This document shows positions 53,761-62,105 of a DNA stretch of 64,000 nt, one piece after another. The DNA comes from Archangiaceae bacterium. GTDB lineage: Bacteria; Myxococcota; Myxococcia; Myxococcales; Myxococcaceae. Made by a program: the position numbers and the translations under genes. Within the stretch, counting starts at the first letter, position 1, and every line of letters starts with the position of its first letter. Under the pieces are notes generated by a model. The model searched no databases and was not told the origin of the DNA. It saw nothing but the letters and a program-made list of their open reading frames with translations. The stretch covers positions 297,767 through 361,766 of the forward strand of contig JADJNS010000009.1 in the NCBI GenBank assembly GCA_016714225.1, read 5' to 3'.

Positions 53761-56550
53761 ATGGCTGCCCCGGTACTCCTCGTCCACGACGACCTGCAGG
53801 TCATCGCCGCGCTGCGGCGCATGCTCGCGCGCGAGGGCTACGAGGTGGTGCTGGCCACCTCGGCCGCCGATGCGGTGATCGCCTTCGGGCACCACCTGCC
53901 TGGCCTCATTCTGCTCGCGCCTTCGGTCGAGTCGGGCCGCGGCCACGTGGTGCTGGAAGAGCTGAAGAACCACCCCGACGGTCAGCTCGCCAAGGTGCTG
54001 CTGCTGGGCGAGTCGATACCCGGGTTCGGGTACCCGGTGGCGCCGATGCCGCCCGACGACTCGCTGGCCGAGCAGGTGAACCTGCTCATCAACCCCCAGG
54101 CCGACGACTGGACGGTCACCGAGCCCGAGAAGCTCCCGCAGCCCCCGCCCGAGCCCGAGCCTGGTGAGCCGCCGCCGCCCATGCCGTCGGTCGAGACCGC
54201 CGGCTGGCGCACCTCGCCGCCGCCCGAAGACGAGCTCCAACCGGAAGAGCCTGCTCCGCCGGCGGACCCGATAGAGGAAGCCTCAGCACCCCCGCACCTC
54301 TCGGCCGCCGAAGAGCGGAGAGACCTCGAAGGCACGCTGTTCGGCGACCTCGCCACCCTCGAAGAGCAGGCCCACAGCGCCATCGAGGCCGAGGCGATGG
54401 CCTCGGTCGACTCGCGCCTGGCCTCGATGCCGGTCGACCCCGAGCTCGAGCGCCTCGAGAACGAGGTGCGCGCCGAAGCCCAGCGCCGCCGCAGGCAGCG
54501 CGAAGCCGCCCAGCCGCCTGCGCCACCTTCCATTCCTGCGGTGGCCGAGCAGAGCGGCGCTTTCGAGCTGAGCGAAGACGACGCTCCGGCGGCGCCGCCC
54601 GAAGAGCCCGCCGCGCCGTCGCACCAGAGCCTCGACGAGGTCGAGAAGCGCCGCGACGAAGCGGCGCAGCGCGAGGCCGAGCTCGAGGCCGTGGTGAGAG
54701 AGGCCGACGAGCGCGCCGAGCGGGCCCGCAACGAGTGGTCGGCGCGCGAGGCCGCGGCGCTCGAGGCGGTCGAGACCGCCGAGAAGGCGCTCAAGACCGC
54801 GCGCAACGAGACCGACGTGCAGCAGCGCTCCCAGCGCTCGGAGCTCGAGCGCCTCGAGCGCGAGGCCGAGCACGCCGACGCCCTGGTGCGCAAAGAGCGC
54901 GAGCTGCGCGCAGCGCTCGAGGAAGAGAAAGAAGAGGCCGCCGCCGAGCTCGAGCGGCTGAAGCGCCAGGCGTTCGAGGCCGAAGCCCGGCTCAAGGAGC
55001 TCGACCTCGCGCTGGTGAAGGCACAGGGCGCGCACGAAGAGGTGCGCACCGAGCTGGCGCTCCTCTCCGAAGAGCACCAGGCGGCGGTGGCGAAGCTCGA
55101 CGACGAGGCGAAGAAGTCGCGCGAGCACTCCGAGACCGCGGCGGCGCTGGAGATGAAGGTGCTCGAGCTGGAAGACGCGGTGCAGCGCGCCACGGCCGAC
55201 GCCCTGGCCGCCCGCGAGCAGCTCTCGCGCGAGCTCGAGCACGAGCGCGGTCAGCGCGCCACCCTCGAGGCGCACCAGAGCGAGCTCTTGGGCGACATCG
55301 AGAAGCTCGAGCAGCAGGTCCAAGACGCGCGGGCGCAGCTCGAGGTCGAGCGCGAGGCCGCCTCGCAGCAGCTCAAAGACGCGCACCTGAAGCTCGAGCA
55401 GGCCAGAGACGAGCAGGCCACCGAGGCCCAGCGCGCAGCCGCCGCCGAGACCGCGGCGAAGCGCGCCGAGGCCCACGTCAGAGAGCTCGAAGATCGCGCC
55501 ATTCTCCCCCTCGCGCCGGCGGGCAAGCCCGCGCTGGGTGTGCCGCGCACCGGCACGGTGAAGCTGGGCGAGCTGGCGCGGCTCATCGCCACCCTGGTGA
55601 TGGGCGGCGCCGAGTGCCGCGTCGAGCTGGGCGTCACCGGCGGCACCCGCAACCTGTTCTTGCGCCGCGGGCAGCTGATCGCCGCCGAGTCGTCGCTGCC
55701 CTACGAGACGCTCTCTGATCGCGCGCGCCGCGACGGCCTCATCGACGCGCGGCAAGAGGCCGACCTGTCGTCGGTGCGCGGCGCTTCGGGGCCCGAGCTG
55801 CTCACGGTGATGAAGGCGCGCGGCATGGTGCGCGACGCCGAGGTGGCGGGGCTGGTGCAGCGCTACACCGAGGCGGTGGCGCTCGACGCCTTCACCGAGT
55901 CGAGCTGCACGTACCGCCTGCACGACGAGGCGCCGGGCCACGAGGTGCTGGCCGCGACCTCGACCCGCGCGGTGCTGCCGATGGTGGCCGAGGCGCTGCG
56001 CCGGGTTCTGCCCCCCGAGACCCAGCTCGAGGCGCTGGGCGGCAGCGAGGCGGTGCCGCTCAACACCGAGAGCGAGCTCGAGACCCGCTCGCTGGGCTTC
56101 ACCGACCGCGAGCGGCGCATGCTCGCCTACGTCGACGGTGAAGCGACCGTCGAAGACGTGGTGCTCGCCTCGGGCATGCGGCCCGACAAGGCCTACAAGG
56201 TGCTGGCGGTGGCCCGGCACCTGGGTCTCATCGAAGTGCGCGCGCCCGCCGCGCGTACGGCGCAGCCTTCGCCCGAGCTCGACGTGCAGCGGCTCGACGC
56301 GAAGTTCGAGCAGGTGCAAGAGGCCGACTACTTCTCGATTCTGGGGCTCTCGAAGAACGCGGGCACCGACGAGGTGCAGCGCGCGTGGGAGCGGCTCTCG
56401 GAAGAGTTCGACCCGATTCGCTTCAGCACCCACCCCGACCCGTCTCTGCAGCAGCGGGCCACGGTGGTGCACCGGCTCTTGGAAGAAGCAGCCAAGGCGC
56501 TGGAAGACGACCGCCGCAGGGCCGAGTACGCGCGCCATCTCCTCGATTGA
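53761..56550 (+). CDS. Pseudo-receiver / coiled-coil / DUF4388 / J-like protein
   Basis: 929 residues. Residues about 1-110 form a receiver domain (VLLVHDDLQVIAALRRML), but the phospho-acceptor position reads LILLAPS, with Ala where LLDP would be usual, so it is probably not phosphorylated. Pro/Glu-rich linker, then a long coiled coil (about 280-585, Glu/Ala/Leu heptads). A DUF4388/PATAN-type domain follows (about 595-700: LARLIATLVMGGAECRVELG), then a winged-helix-like part (FTDRERRMLAYVDGEATVEDVV) and a J-like end (ADYFSILGLSKNAGTDEVQRAW) in which the HPD motif is replaced by FDP. It is likely a cytosolic scaffold; related layouts occur in myxobacterial polarity and motility proteins. The ATG at 53761 is chosen; a GTG at 53746 is in frame. 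Confidence 0.8.
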   Translation: MAAPVLLVHDDLQVIAALRRMLAREGYEVVLATSAADAVIAFGHHLPGLILLAPSVESGRGHVVLEELKNHPDGQLAKVLLLGESIPGFGYPVAPMPPDDSLAEQVNLLINPQADDWTVTEPEKLPQPPPEPEPGEPPPPMPSVETAGWRTSPPPEDELQPEEPAPPADPIEEASAPPHLSAAEERRDLEGTLFGDLATLEEQAHSAIEAEAMASVDSRLASMPVDPELERLENEVRAEAQRRRRQREAAQPPAPPSIPAVAEQSGAFELSEDDAPAAPPEEPAAPSHQSLDEVEKRRDEAAQREAELEAVVREADERAERARNEWSAREAAALEAVETAEKALKTARNETDVQQRSQRSELERLEREAEHADALVRKERELRAALEEEKEEAAAELERLKRQAFEAEARLKELDLALVKAQGAHEEVRTELALLSEEHQAAVAKLDDEAKKSREHSETAAALEMKVLELEDAVQRATADALAAREQLSRELEHERGQRATLEAHQSELLGDIEKLEQQVQDARAQLEVEREAASQQLKDAHLKLEQARDEQATEAQRAAAAETAAKRAEAHVRELEDRAILPLAPAGKPALGVPRTGTVKLGELARLIATLVMGGAECRVELGVTGGTRNLFLRRGQLIAAESSLPYETLSDRARRDGLIDARQEADLSSVRGASGPELLTVMKARGMVRDAEVAGLVQRYTEAVALDAFTESSCTYRLHDEAPGHEVLAATSTRAVLPMVAEALRRVLPPETQLEALGGSEAVPLNTESELETRSLGFTDRERRMLAYVDGEATVEDVVLASGMRPDKAYKVLAVARHLGLIEVRAPAARTAQPSPELDVQRLDAKFEQVQEADYFSILGLSKNAGTDEVQRAWERLSEEFDPIRFSTHPDPSLQQRATVVHRLLEEAAKALEDDRRRAEYARHLLD

Positions 56551-56583
56551 TCTGGGCCGCCAAGCCCTTGACGCGACGGGCTA

Positions 56584-56612
56584 TTGCTCCGAACGGTAAC
56601 GCTGTTTAAACA
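56584..56612 (+). promoter_or_regulatory. Candidate promoter of def
   Basis: TTGCTC (56584-56589), 17 bases, TAAACA (56607-56612), then 7 bases to the ATG at 56620. This is the best -35/-10 pair among the start-proximal TA boxes; transcription would begin at or next to the start codon. Confidence 0.4.
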
Positions 56613-56619
56613 TGTAGGT

Positions 56620-57162
56620 ATGGTTCGCGAAATCCTGGTCTGGCCCCACCCGACCCTGAAGAAGAAGGCCGAGAAGGTCGCCGTGGTCGACGACTCGATC
56701 CGCGCGCTGATCAAGGACATGTTCGACTCGATGTACGAGGCCGACGGCGTGGGCCTGGCGGCTCCGCAGATCGGTGCGCTCAAGCGGGTCATCGTGCTCG
56801 ACACGCGCCCCCGGCAGCCCGAGTCGAAGCCCATCGCGATGGTGAACCCCGAGATCATCATGCTCGAGGGCAAGACCACGTACACCGAGGGCTGCCTGTC
56901 GGTGCCCGGTGAGGCCGAAGACGTCGACCGGGCGGCGTTCGCCACGGTGAAGTACCTCGACGAGCAGGGCGCCGAACAGGTGCTGCGGTGCGACGCGCTG
57001 CTCGCCATCGCGGTGCAGCACGAGACCGACCACCTCGACGGCACGATGTTCGTCGATCACATCTCGGTGCTGAAGCGCGAGCTGATTCGCAAGCGCATGA
57101 AGCGGCTCAAGAGCGACCGGGCCTCGGGGGCTGCTGCGCCCGAGAACCAGGCCGCGCTGTAG
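56620..57162 (+). CDS. def: Peptide deformylase
   Basis: 180 residues. It removes the formyl group from the N-terminal Met of new proteins using a metal ion. The three motifs are present: GVGLAAPQIG (about residue 42), EGCLSVPG (about 90, metal-ligand Cys) and QHETDHLDG (about 133, HExxH-type with both His ligands and catalytic Glu). Length is normal; the C-terminal tail is Lys/Arg-rich. The ATG at 56620 (MVREILVWPH) is chosen over an ATG-like frame 12 codons upstream because of the family's usual start. The 3' end overlaps nth on the other strand by 56 bases. Confidence 0.97.
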   Translation: MVREILVWPHPTLKKKAEKVAVVDDSIRALIKDMFDSMYEADGVGLAAPQIGALKRVIVLDTRPRQPESKPIAMVNPEIIMLEGKTTYTEGCLSVPGEAEDVDRAAFATVKYLDEQGAEQVLRCDALLAIAVQHETDHLDGTMFVDHISVLKRELIRKRMKRLKSDRASGAAAPENQAAL

Positions 57163-57823
57163 CGGCCTTCTTCTTCACCTTCACCCCACGCTTGGGGCAG
57201 TGCGCCTCGACCACGCAGCGGTGACACTCGGGGCGCTGCGCGTGGCAGACCCTGCGGCCGTGCCACACCAGCAGCTGGTGGCCGAGAAACCACTTTTCCT
57301 GCGGCAGCAGCGATTGCAGATCTCTCTCGATGAGGTCGGGCTGGTCGTGGTTGGTGAACGCCAGCCGGTAGCCCAGCCGCATCACGTGGGTGTCGACGGG
57401 GAAGGCGCGGTCACCCCCGATGTGCATCGAGACCACGCCCGCGGTCTTGTTGCCCACCCCGGGCAGCTCGGCCAGCGCCGCGCGCGAGAGCGGCACCGCG
57501 CCGCCGTGCTGCTCGAGCAGCGCCTTGCCCAGCGCCACCAGGTTCTTCGCCTTGTTGCGAAACAGGCCCAGGGTCTTGATGTGGGTCTCGACCTCGGCGG
57601 GCGCGGCCCCGGCGAAGGCCTCGGGGCCGGGCAGCGCGGCATGTAGGGCGGGCGTCACCATGTTCACGCGCCGGTCGGTGCTCTGCGCCGAGAGCACCAC
57701 CGCCACCAACAGCTGCCAGGGCGTGCCGTGGTCGAGCTCGATCTTCGCTTCGGGCATCGCGGCGCCGAGCGTGTCGATCACCACCTCGGCGCGGGCGGCC
57801 CGCTGGTCTTTTGTTTCTCTCAC
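57107..57823 (-). CDS. nth: Endonuclease III (DNA glycosylase/AP lyase)
   Basis: About 238 residues. It excises oxidised pyrimidines in base-excision repair. The helix-hairpin-helix ends LPGVGNKTAGVV (catalytic Lys) and the catalytic Asp is in PVDTHVMRLG. The iron-sulphur loop has the exact spacing C-x6-C-x2-C-x5-C (CHAQRPECHRCVVEAHC). The start is GTG at 57823, or TTG at 57832 in the same frame. The last ~17 codons, a basic Pro/Arg-rich tail after the iron-sulphur loop, overlap the end of def on the opposite strand, so the tail is probably dispensable. Divergent from the M23 peptidase gene. Confidence 0.96.
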   Translation of the reverse strand: MRETKDQRAARAEVVIDTLGAAMPEAKIELDHGTPWQLLVAVVLSAQSTDRRVNMVTPALHAALPGPEAFAGAAPAEVETHIKTLGLFRNKAKNLVALGKALLEQHGGAVPLSRAALAELPGVGNKTAGVVSMHIGGDRAFPVDTHVMRLGYRLAFTNHDQPDLIERDLQSLLPQEKWFLGHQLLVWHGRRVCHAQRPECHRCVVEAHCPKRGVKVKKKAATARPGSRAQQPPRPGRS

Positions 57824-57849
57824 GCGGCGCAAGGTAACATCACCGCCGC

Positions 57850-58740
57850 TTGCGCCTGCTGCTCCTGGTGATGCTCACGACCGCGGCGTGCGCCACCGCG
57901 CCTCAACGCATGTCGTTCGCCGACGCGATGCGCTCGGCCGAGGCGACAGCGCAACCGCGGCCTGCGCTCAGGTCCGACCCGCGCTTCGAGGGCGAGCTGC
58001 GCGCGTTCATCGACGGCGCCCAGGCGGCGCGCCGGTCGGCCACCGCTGGCGCGCCGATGCCGGTCGACCGCGCGCAGGCGTGGGCGGCGCTGCTGGGCCA
58101 GGTCGAGGCGTTTCTGGCGCGGCCGGTGTCGCGCACCTCACCGCTCGACCTGGCGCGGGCGCGGGTGGTGGTCGAGAGCGAGCTCGAGTTCGACGCGCAG
58201 ACCTACGGCGACATCGCGCCCGAGACGGTGGCGGCGGCGCAGGGCGCGGTGCGCCGGCTGACCGGCCGCCTCAACGAGCTGATGGCGATGCAGCAGCGGC
58301 CGAAGGTGACGCCGCGCGCGTTCTCGTGGCCGGTGGCGCCGGTGCTGGTGACCAGCCCGTTCGGCGACCGGGTGCACCCCATCTCGGGCGACTGGCGGGT
58401 GCACCGCGGCGTCGACGTGGCGGCCGAGGTGGGCCAGCCGGTGCGGGCGGCGTTCACCGGTACGGTGCTGTTCTCGGGGTGGGGCGGCGCGCACGGCAAG
58501 ACGGTGCACGTGTGGCACGACTCGCACTGGACCACCCGCTACAGCCACCTGAGCGCGTGGCAGGTGCAGCCGGGCGCCACGGTGTTGAAGGGGCAGATCA
58601 TCGGCTACGCCGGCTCGACGGGGGCCAGCACCGGGCCGCACCTGCACTTCGAGCTGCTGCACGAAGGTGAGGCGGTCGACCCCGAGCTCGAATTGCCCGC
58701 GCCGCCGTCTCCCGGCGCGCTTCCCATGGCGGCGCGGTGA
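57850..58740 (+). CDS. M23-family peptidase lipoprotein
   Basis: 296 residues; the lipoprotein signal ends LVMLTTAACAT (Cys14). After a helical region (about 20-150), the LytM/M23 domain (about 155-285) has VTSPFGDRVHPISG, HRGVDVAA (first His and Asp zinc ligands, about 184-188), YSHLS and the HLHFEL motif (about 263). The zinc ligands and catalytic His are present, so it should cleave peptidoglycan cross-links or act with an amidase at the outer membrane. It starts with TTG, only 17-26 bases from the divergent nth start; TAACAT lies 9 bases upstream. Its stop overlaps the next start (GTGA, 58737-58740). Confidence 0.9.
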   Translation: MRLLLLVMLTTAACATAPQRMSFADAMRSAEATAQPRPALRSDPRFEGELRAFIDGAQAARRSATAGAPMPVDRAQAWAALLGQVEAFLARPVSRTSPLDLARARVVVESELEFDAQTYGDIAPETVAAAQGAVRRLTGRLNELMAMQQRPKVTPRAFSWPVAPVLVTSPFGDRVHPISGDWRVHRGVDVAAEVGQPVRAAFTGTVLFSGWGGAHGKTVHVWHDSHWTTRYSHLSAWQVQPGATVLKGQIIGYAGSTGASTGPHLHFELLHEGEAVDPELELPAPPSPGALPMAAR

Positions 58741-59102
58741 GCGAGCTGACCCAGGTGCTCGAGCGCGCGTTTCACCGCGGGGAGGCCCGCGACGCGAACC
58801 GCGAAATCTCGGCGCAGCGCGAGCAGCACGGCGTGGGCGGCACAGACGCGGTCAGCTACGAGGTGGTGCTCGCGCCCGAGGCCTCGCTGCGCCAGGTCTT
58901 CGAGCAGGTGATGCCCAAGCTGGTCTACTTCCTCGACTGCCGCGGGCTGAAGCTCGACGCGACCAGCGGGGTGTTCATGAGCGTGTTCGTGGGCGAGACG
59001 CTCTACTTCGTGCACGCCAGCGACTTCATCGCGGCGGTGGCCCCTTCGAGCGGTCTCTCACTCGACGAGCTGGTACGGAAGTACGGGGCCGCGTCCGTCT
59101 GA
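58737..59102 (+). CDS. Hypothetical protein coupled to M23 peptidase
   Basis: 121 residues, GTG start overlapping the M23 stop. There is no signal peptide or membrane segment. Helical N-terminus (LTQVLERAFHRGEARDANRE), then a mixed alpha/beta part (YEVVLAPEASLRQVFEQVMP, KLVYFLDCRGLKLD, VFVGETLYFVHASDFI). I do not recognise the family. Translational coupling suggests that it serves the peptidase operon, yet it appears cytosolic while the peptidase is exported. It is convergent with the HU gene, 30 bases apart. Confidence 0.6.
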   Translation: MSELTQVLERAFHRGEARDANREISAQREQHGVGGTDAVSYEVVLAPEASLRQVFEQVMPKLVYFLDCRGLKLDATSGVFMSVFVGETLYFVHASDFIAAVAPSSGLSLDELVRKYGAASV

Positions 59103-59132
59103 AGTGAGCGGTCGCGGCCCCTTCAAGAGCCC

Positions 59133-59402
59133 TTACAGCGTCTCTTTGAGCTCTTTGGCGGGACGGAAGCCGATGGTCTTCGACGCCTTCAGCTTCATGA
59201 TCTCGTTGGTCTGCGGGTTGCGAATCTTGCGCGCCTTGCGGGTGCGCATGGTCCACGTGCCGAAGCCGGGGTAGCTGAAGCGGTTGTCCGCCTTCACGGC
59301 GGTACCGATGTGGCTGAACACCACCTCGATGATTTCGCCCGCCGACTTCTTGGTCAGCTGCGTCTGCGCCGCGACTGCCTCGACCAGCTCTGCCTTCGTC
59401 AT
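59133..59402 (-). CDS. hup: HU-family DNA-binding protein
   Basis: 89 residues, the normal HU/IHF length. MTKAELVEAVAAQTQLTKKSAGEIIEVVF (first 29 residues; dimer helices), GFGTWTMRTRKARKIRNPQTNE (beta arm with the conserved Arg/Asn-Pro tip) and IGFRPAKELKETL. It packages and bends DNA non-specifically. The ATG at 59402 is supported by a strong purine-rich Shine-Dalgarno (GAGGGAGGGAG), one of the few in the window. Upstream lies an unusual A+T-rich palindromic site (59459-59521), a likely control region. Confidence 0.96.
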   Translation of the reverse strand: MTKAELVEAVAAQTQLTKKSAGEIIEVVFSHIGTAVKADNRFSYPGFGTWTMRTRKARKIRNPQTNEIMKLKASKTIGFRPAKELKETL

Positions 59403-59458
59403 GTGTACGTCTCCCTCCCTCGGGTTGCGCTGCGAAAAACCGCGCCCAAGTACCACTC

Positions 59459-59521
59459 GCAGATCAGACGCGTCAATGTATGACATACATGTATCGTCAC
59501 GCCGCGAATGTATGATCTGCG
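59459..59521. promoter_or_regulatory. Palindromic control region upstream of hup
   Basis: A 15-base perfect palindrome, ATGTATGACATACAT (59476-59490), with a second half-site ATGTATG at 59508-59514, all inside an outer inverted repeat GCAGATCA (59459-59466) / TGATCTGC (59514-59521). On the minus strand TTGACG (59471-59476) abuts the palindrome and could be the hup -35, so a dimeric regulator bound here would affect hup. The regulator is unknown. Confidence 0.5.
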
Positions 59522-59553
59522 CCGATCGGGCCCAGATCGGGATGCGCGCGCAA

Positions 59554-59567
59554 GTGGCGATCGCCAC
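59554..59567. promoter_or_regulatory. 14-base perfect palindrome GTGGCGATCGCCAC
   Basis: Lies between the hup control region and the beta-helix gene, surrounded by several GATCG words. It could be an operator for either divergent gene, or chance in G+C-rich DNA. Confidence 0.3.
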
Positions 59568-59617
59568 GGCGAAAAGCGGTTCGCTCCGATCACGAAATCT
59601 CGGTTTACGATCGGGTC

Positions 59618-61018
59618 ATGGGCGTGTTCCGGCGGGTACCCCGAGGTGCGATGAGGGCGCTTTTTTCGGCGCTGGCCGCGCTCGCCTGCGCGCGCGTGCC
59701 GGCCCCCCCGCAGCCCGCGCCGCCGCCCCGCCCCGAGGAGTGGATCGACGCCTCGGCCCCCGAGGGGGGAGACGGCTCGCGCGAGCGGCCGCTCAAGGCG
59801 TTCGCTCCGCGGGCCGGGTTCGTCACCCACCTGGCGACCGGGCTCTACGAGGTGGCGTCGCTGCCCGACGACGCGCGGCTGGTAGGCGGCAAGGCGGTGG
59901 TGCTGCACCTGCAAGGTGAGCTCGCGCTCGAGAAGGCGGCGCTGAGCGACCTGGCGGTGCAGGGCGGGGCGGTGGTGGTGCGGGGTGAGGTCGCGCTCGA
60001 GCGGGTGACGTTCAGCGGCCAGCCGAAGGTGGCGGTGACGGTGGCGCGCGAAGGCACGCTCACCTTTCGCGGTGGCTCGATCGACGGGCTGGTGCCCGAG
60101 ACCCGCGGGGTGGTGGTGCTGGGCCGCGCCGCGCTGTCGGGGCTCACCTTCGGCGGAGCGCTGAGGCACGCGGTCACCGTCGAGGGCGGAGCGGCGACCG
60201 TGTCGGACTCGCGCAGCCAGGGCGCCGCCGAGGCGGTGCACGTGCAGGCGGGGAGCGCCACGGTGAGCCGGGTGAGCGTCGAGCGCGGGCGTGGGCCGGC
60301 GTTCTTCGTGGCGGCCGGCAGCCTCGAGCTCGACGAGGTGCGGGTGCTCGGCCACGAGTACGCGGTGCTCACCGCCCCCAAGGCCACCCTGCGGGTCGAC
60401 GGCCTGCGCAGCGAGGGTGCGCAGTACTGCGGCCTGGGGCTGGTGAGCTCGACCGCCACGCTGAAGCGGGTCGAGGTGGTGAGGCCGGGCTCGCACGGGG
60501 CCATCGAGGCGCTCGAGAGCGACACCCGCATCGACGGGCTCACCATTCGCGGCGCGGTCGACCTGGGCGTAGTGGTGCGGCTGGGCCGCCTCGACGCGCG
60601 CGCGGTGCGCATCGACGGGGTGCAGGGCTCAGAGGGCAGCGGCGGCGACGGCATCACGCTGCGCGACGCGAGCGCGCGGCTCGCCGACCTGGTGATCGAG
60701 AACACCGGGGGCTCGGGCGTGGTGGCCACCCAGGTGTCGACGGTCGAGGTCGATGGCCTCACCTGCCGGCGCTGCACCTACGGCGCGTTGCTGGTCGAGC
60801 GCCGCGCGTTCGTGCGGGCGAAGAACGTGGTGTCGGTGGGCGCGCGCGAGGCGGCGGTGAACGTGCCCGATGACGGGGTGCTCGAGCTCGACGGGCTCGA
60901 GGTGCAGGGCGGCGGGCCGGGGGTGTGGGCCGAGTGCCGGCCGGGCTCGAGGGTGGTCTTGAGCGGCAAGCTGCCCCCCGCCGCCGCGCTCTCAGGGAGC
61001 TGCATTCAACTGCGGTGA
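59618..61018 (+). CDS. Lipoprotein with right-handed beta-helix
   Basis: 466 residues. The signal has a basic start and ends ALAALACARV (lipobox Cys). After a Pro-rich linker, residues about 50-450 are short repeating turns of 20-25 residues (LSDLAVQGGAVVVRGEVALE, VTFSGQPKVAVTVAREGTL, LADLVIENTGGSGVVATQVS), the pattern of a parallel beta-helix (pectate-lyase-like/DUF1565). No catalytic residues are evident. It is probably surface-exposed. TACGAT lies 6 bases before the ATG at 59618; an internal ATG at 59651 preceded by GAGGTG is an alternative start with an equally good signal. The 3' end overlaps the hydrolase gene by 27 bases. Confidence 0.78.
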   Translation: MGVFRRVPRGAMRALFSALAALACARVPAPPQPAPPPRPEEWIDASAPEGGDGSRERPLKAFAPRAGFVTHLATGLYEVASLPDDARLVGGKAVVLHLQGELALEKAALSDLAVQGGAVVVRGEVALERVTFSGQPKVAVTVAREGTLTFRGGSIDGLVPETRGVVVLGRAALSGLTFGGALRHAVTVEGGAATVSDSRSQGAAEAVHVQAGSATVSRVSVERGRGPAFFVAAGSLELDEVRVLGHEYAVLTAPKATLRVDGLRSEGAQYCGLGLVSSTATLKRVEVVRPGSHGAIEALESDTRIDGLTIRGAVDLGVVVRLGRLDARAVRIDGVQGSEGSGGDGITLRDASARLADLVIENTGGSGVVATQVSTVEVDGLTCRRCTYGALLVERRAFVRAKNVVSVGAREAAVNVPDDGVLELDGLEVQGGGPGVWAECRPGSRVVLSGKLPPAAALSGSCIQLR

Positions 61019-62084
61019 CGCCGGCGTGGCGTGGCGTCGAAGCCAGTCGAGCACCTTGCCGTAGACGTGCTCGGGCGCCTGGCGGCCGAGCAGCAGGTCG
61101 CCGTGGCCGTACGACACCCCTTCGGGCCACTCGACGAGCAGGGTCTTGTCGGGGCTGCCGGCGAGCTCGTGCGCCCGGCGCACCACGTCGAGGGGCGCGA
61201 GGCGATCGACCGCGCCGCCCACGGTGAGCAGCGGCACCTTCAGCGCGGCGATGCGCTGCCGGTAGTCGAGCGACCGGTCGACCGAGCGGAGCTGGTCGTG
61301 GGTCACCCAGTCGCTCATCTGCAGCAGCACCCCGCGCCAGATGGGAGCGATCATGCGAGCCAGCGAGCGGCGCCGAACGGCGGCGTCGACGTTGCGCGCG
61401 TTGAGCATGCCCTCGGTGAAGTACGAGGGCGCGAAGCCGGCCAGCGGCAGCACCATGCGGGCGAGGAAGTCGAGCCGCACCCGGCGCGGAAACGCGAGCC
61501 ACCGGCCCAGCCCCAGCGCGTAGCGGGTGCGCGCCGGCAGCGACGAGAAGAACACCGGAGAGCCGATGGTGACGATGCCGGCGAGCTGCTGCTGCACTGC
61601 GCCGTGCGCGCTGACCAGGCCGACCAGGCCGCCCAGCGAGTGACCCACCCACAGCGCCCGGTCGGCCTGGCTGTGGCGGAGCGCAAGCTCGAGCACGGCG
61701 GGTACGTCGAATTGCACATGGTCGTCGATCGACACCTGAAACCGCGCACCCTTGGGCGCGCGCTGCGACTGGCCCGCTCCGCGCAAGTCGACGGCGTAGA
61801 CGTCGAACCCCGCCGCACACAGCGCGACCGAGAGCGAGAGCGGCGCGTGAAGATCGAAGACGCGATGGTTATTGCCCAACCCGTGGCAGAGGATGATGGG
61901 CTCTTTGAACCGCTTGGGGCCGGCAGCGCGGTACCCACACCGCGAGCGGCCAGCCGTCAGAGCAGGTGGCGGTGAGAAGCTGCGCACGCTCTTTCGCCAG
62001 CGGGTACAGCAGCTGGGCACCCAGCGCCAGCGCGATGACCGCGAGGGCGACGACCGCGGTGATGATCAGTAATGCAGTGCTCAA
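60992..62084 (-). CDS. Membrane-anchored alpha/beta-hydrolase with apparent frameshift
   Basis: The N-terminal frame from TTG 62084 encodes a membrane segment (ALLIITAVVALAVIALALGA) and LYPLAKERAQLLTATCSDGW, then PLAVW. The following hydrolase continues in another frame: YRAAGPKRFKEPIILCHGLGNNH, nucleophile elbow WVGHSLGGLVG, Asp in GGAVDRLAPLD and His in SYGHGDLL. Removing one base from CCC at 61935-61937 joins them as LAVWYRAAGP, which reads naturally. So this is either a real frameshift mutation or a sequencing error. The 342-residue frame starting at 62020 has an implausible N-terminus. All catalytic residues are intact; the substrate is unknown (lipase/esterase type). Confidence 0.75.
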
Positions 62085-62105
62085 GTTTGTTAGGGTGACG
62101 AAAAG

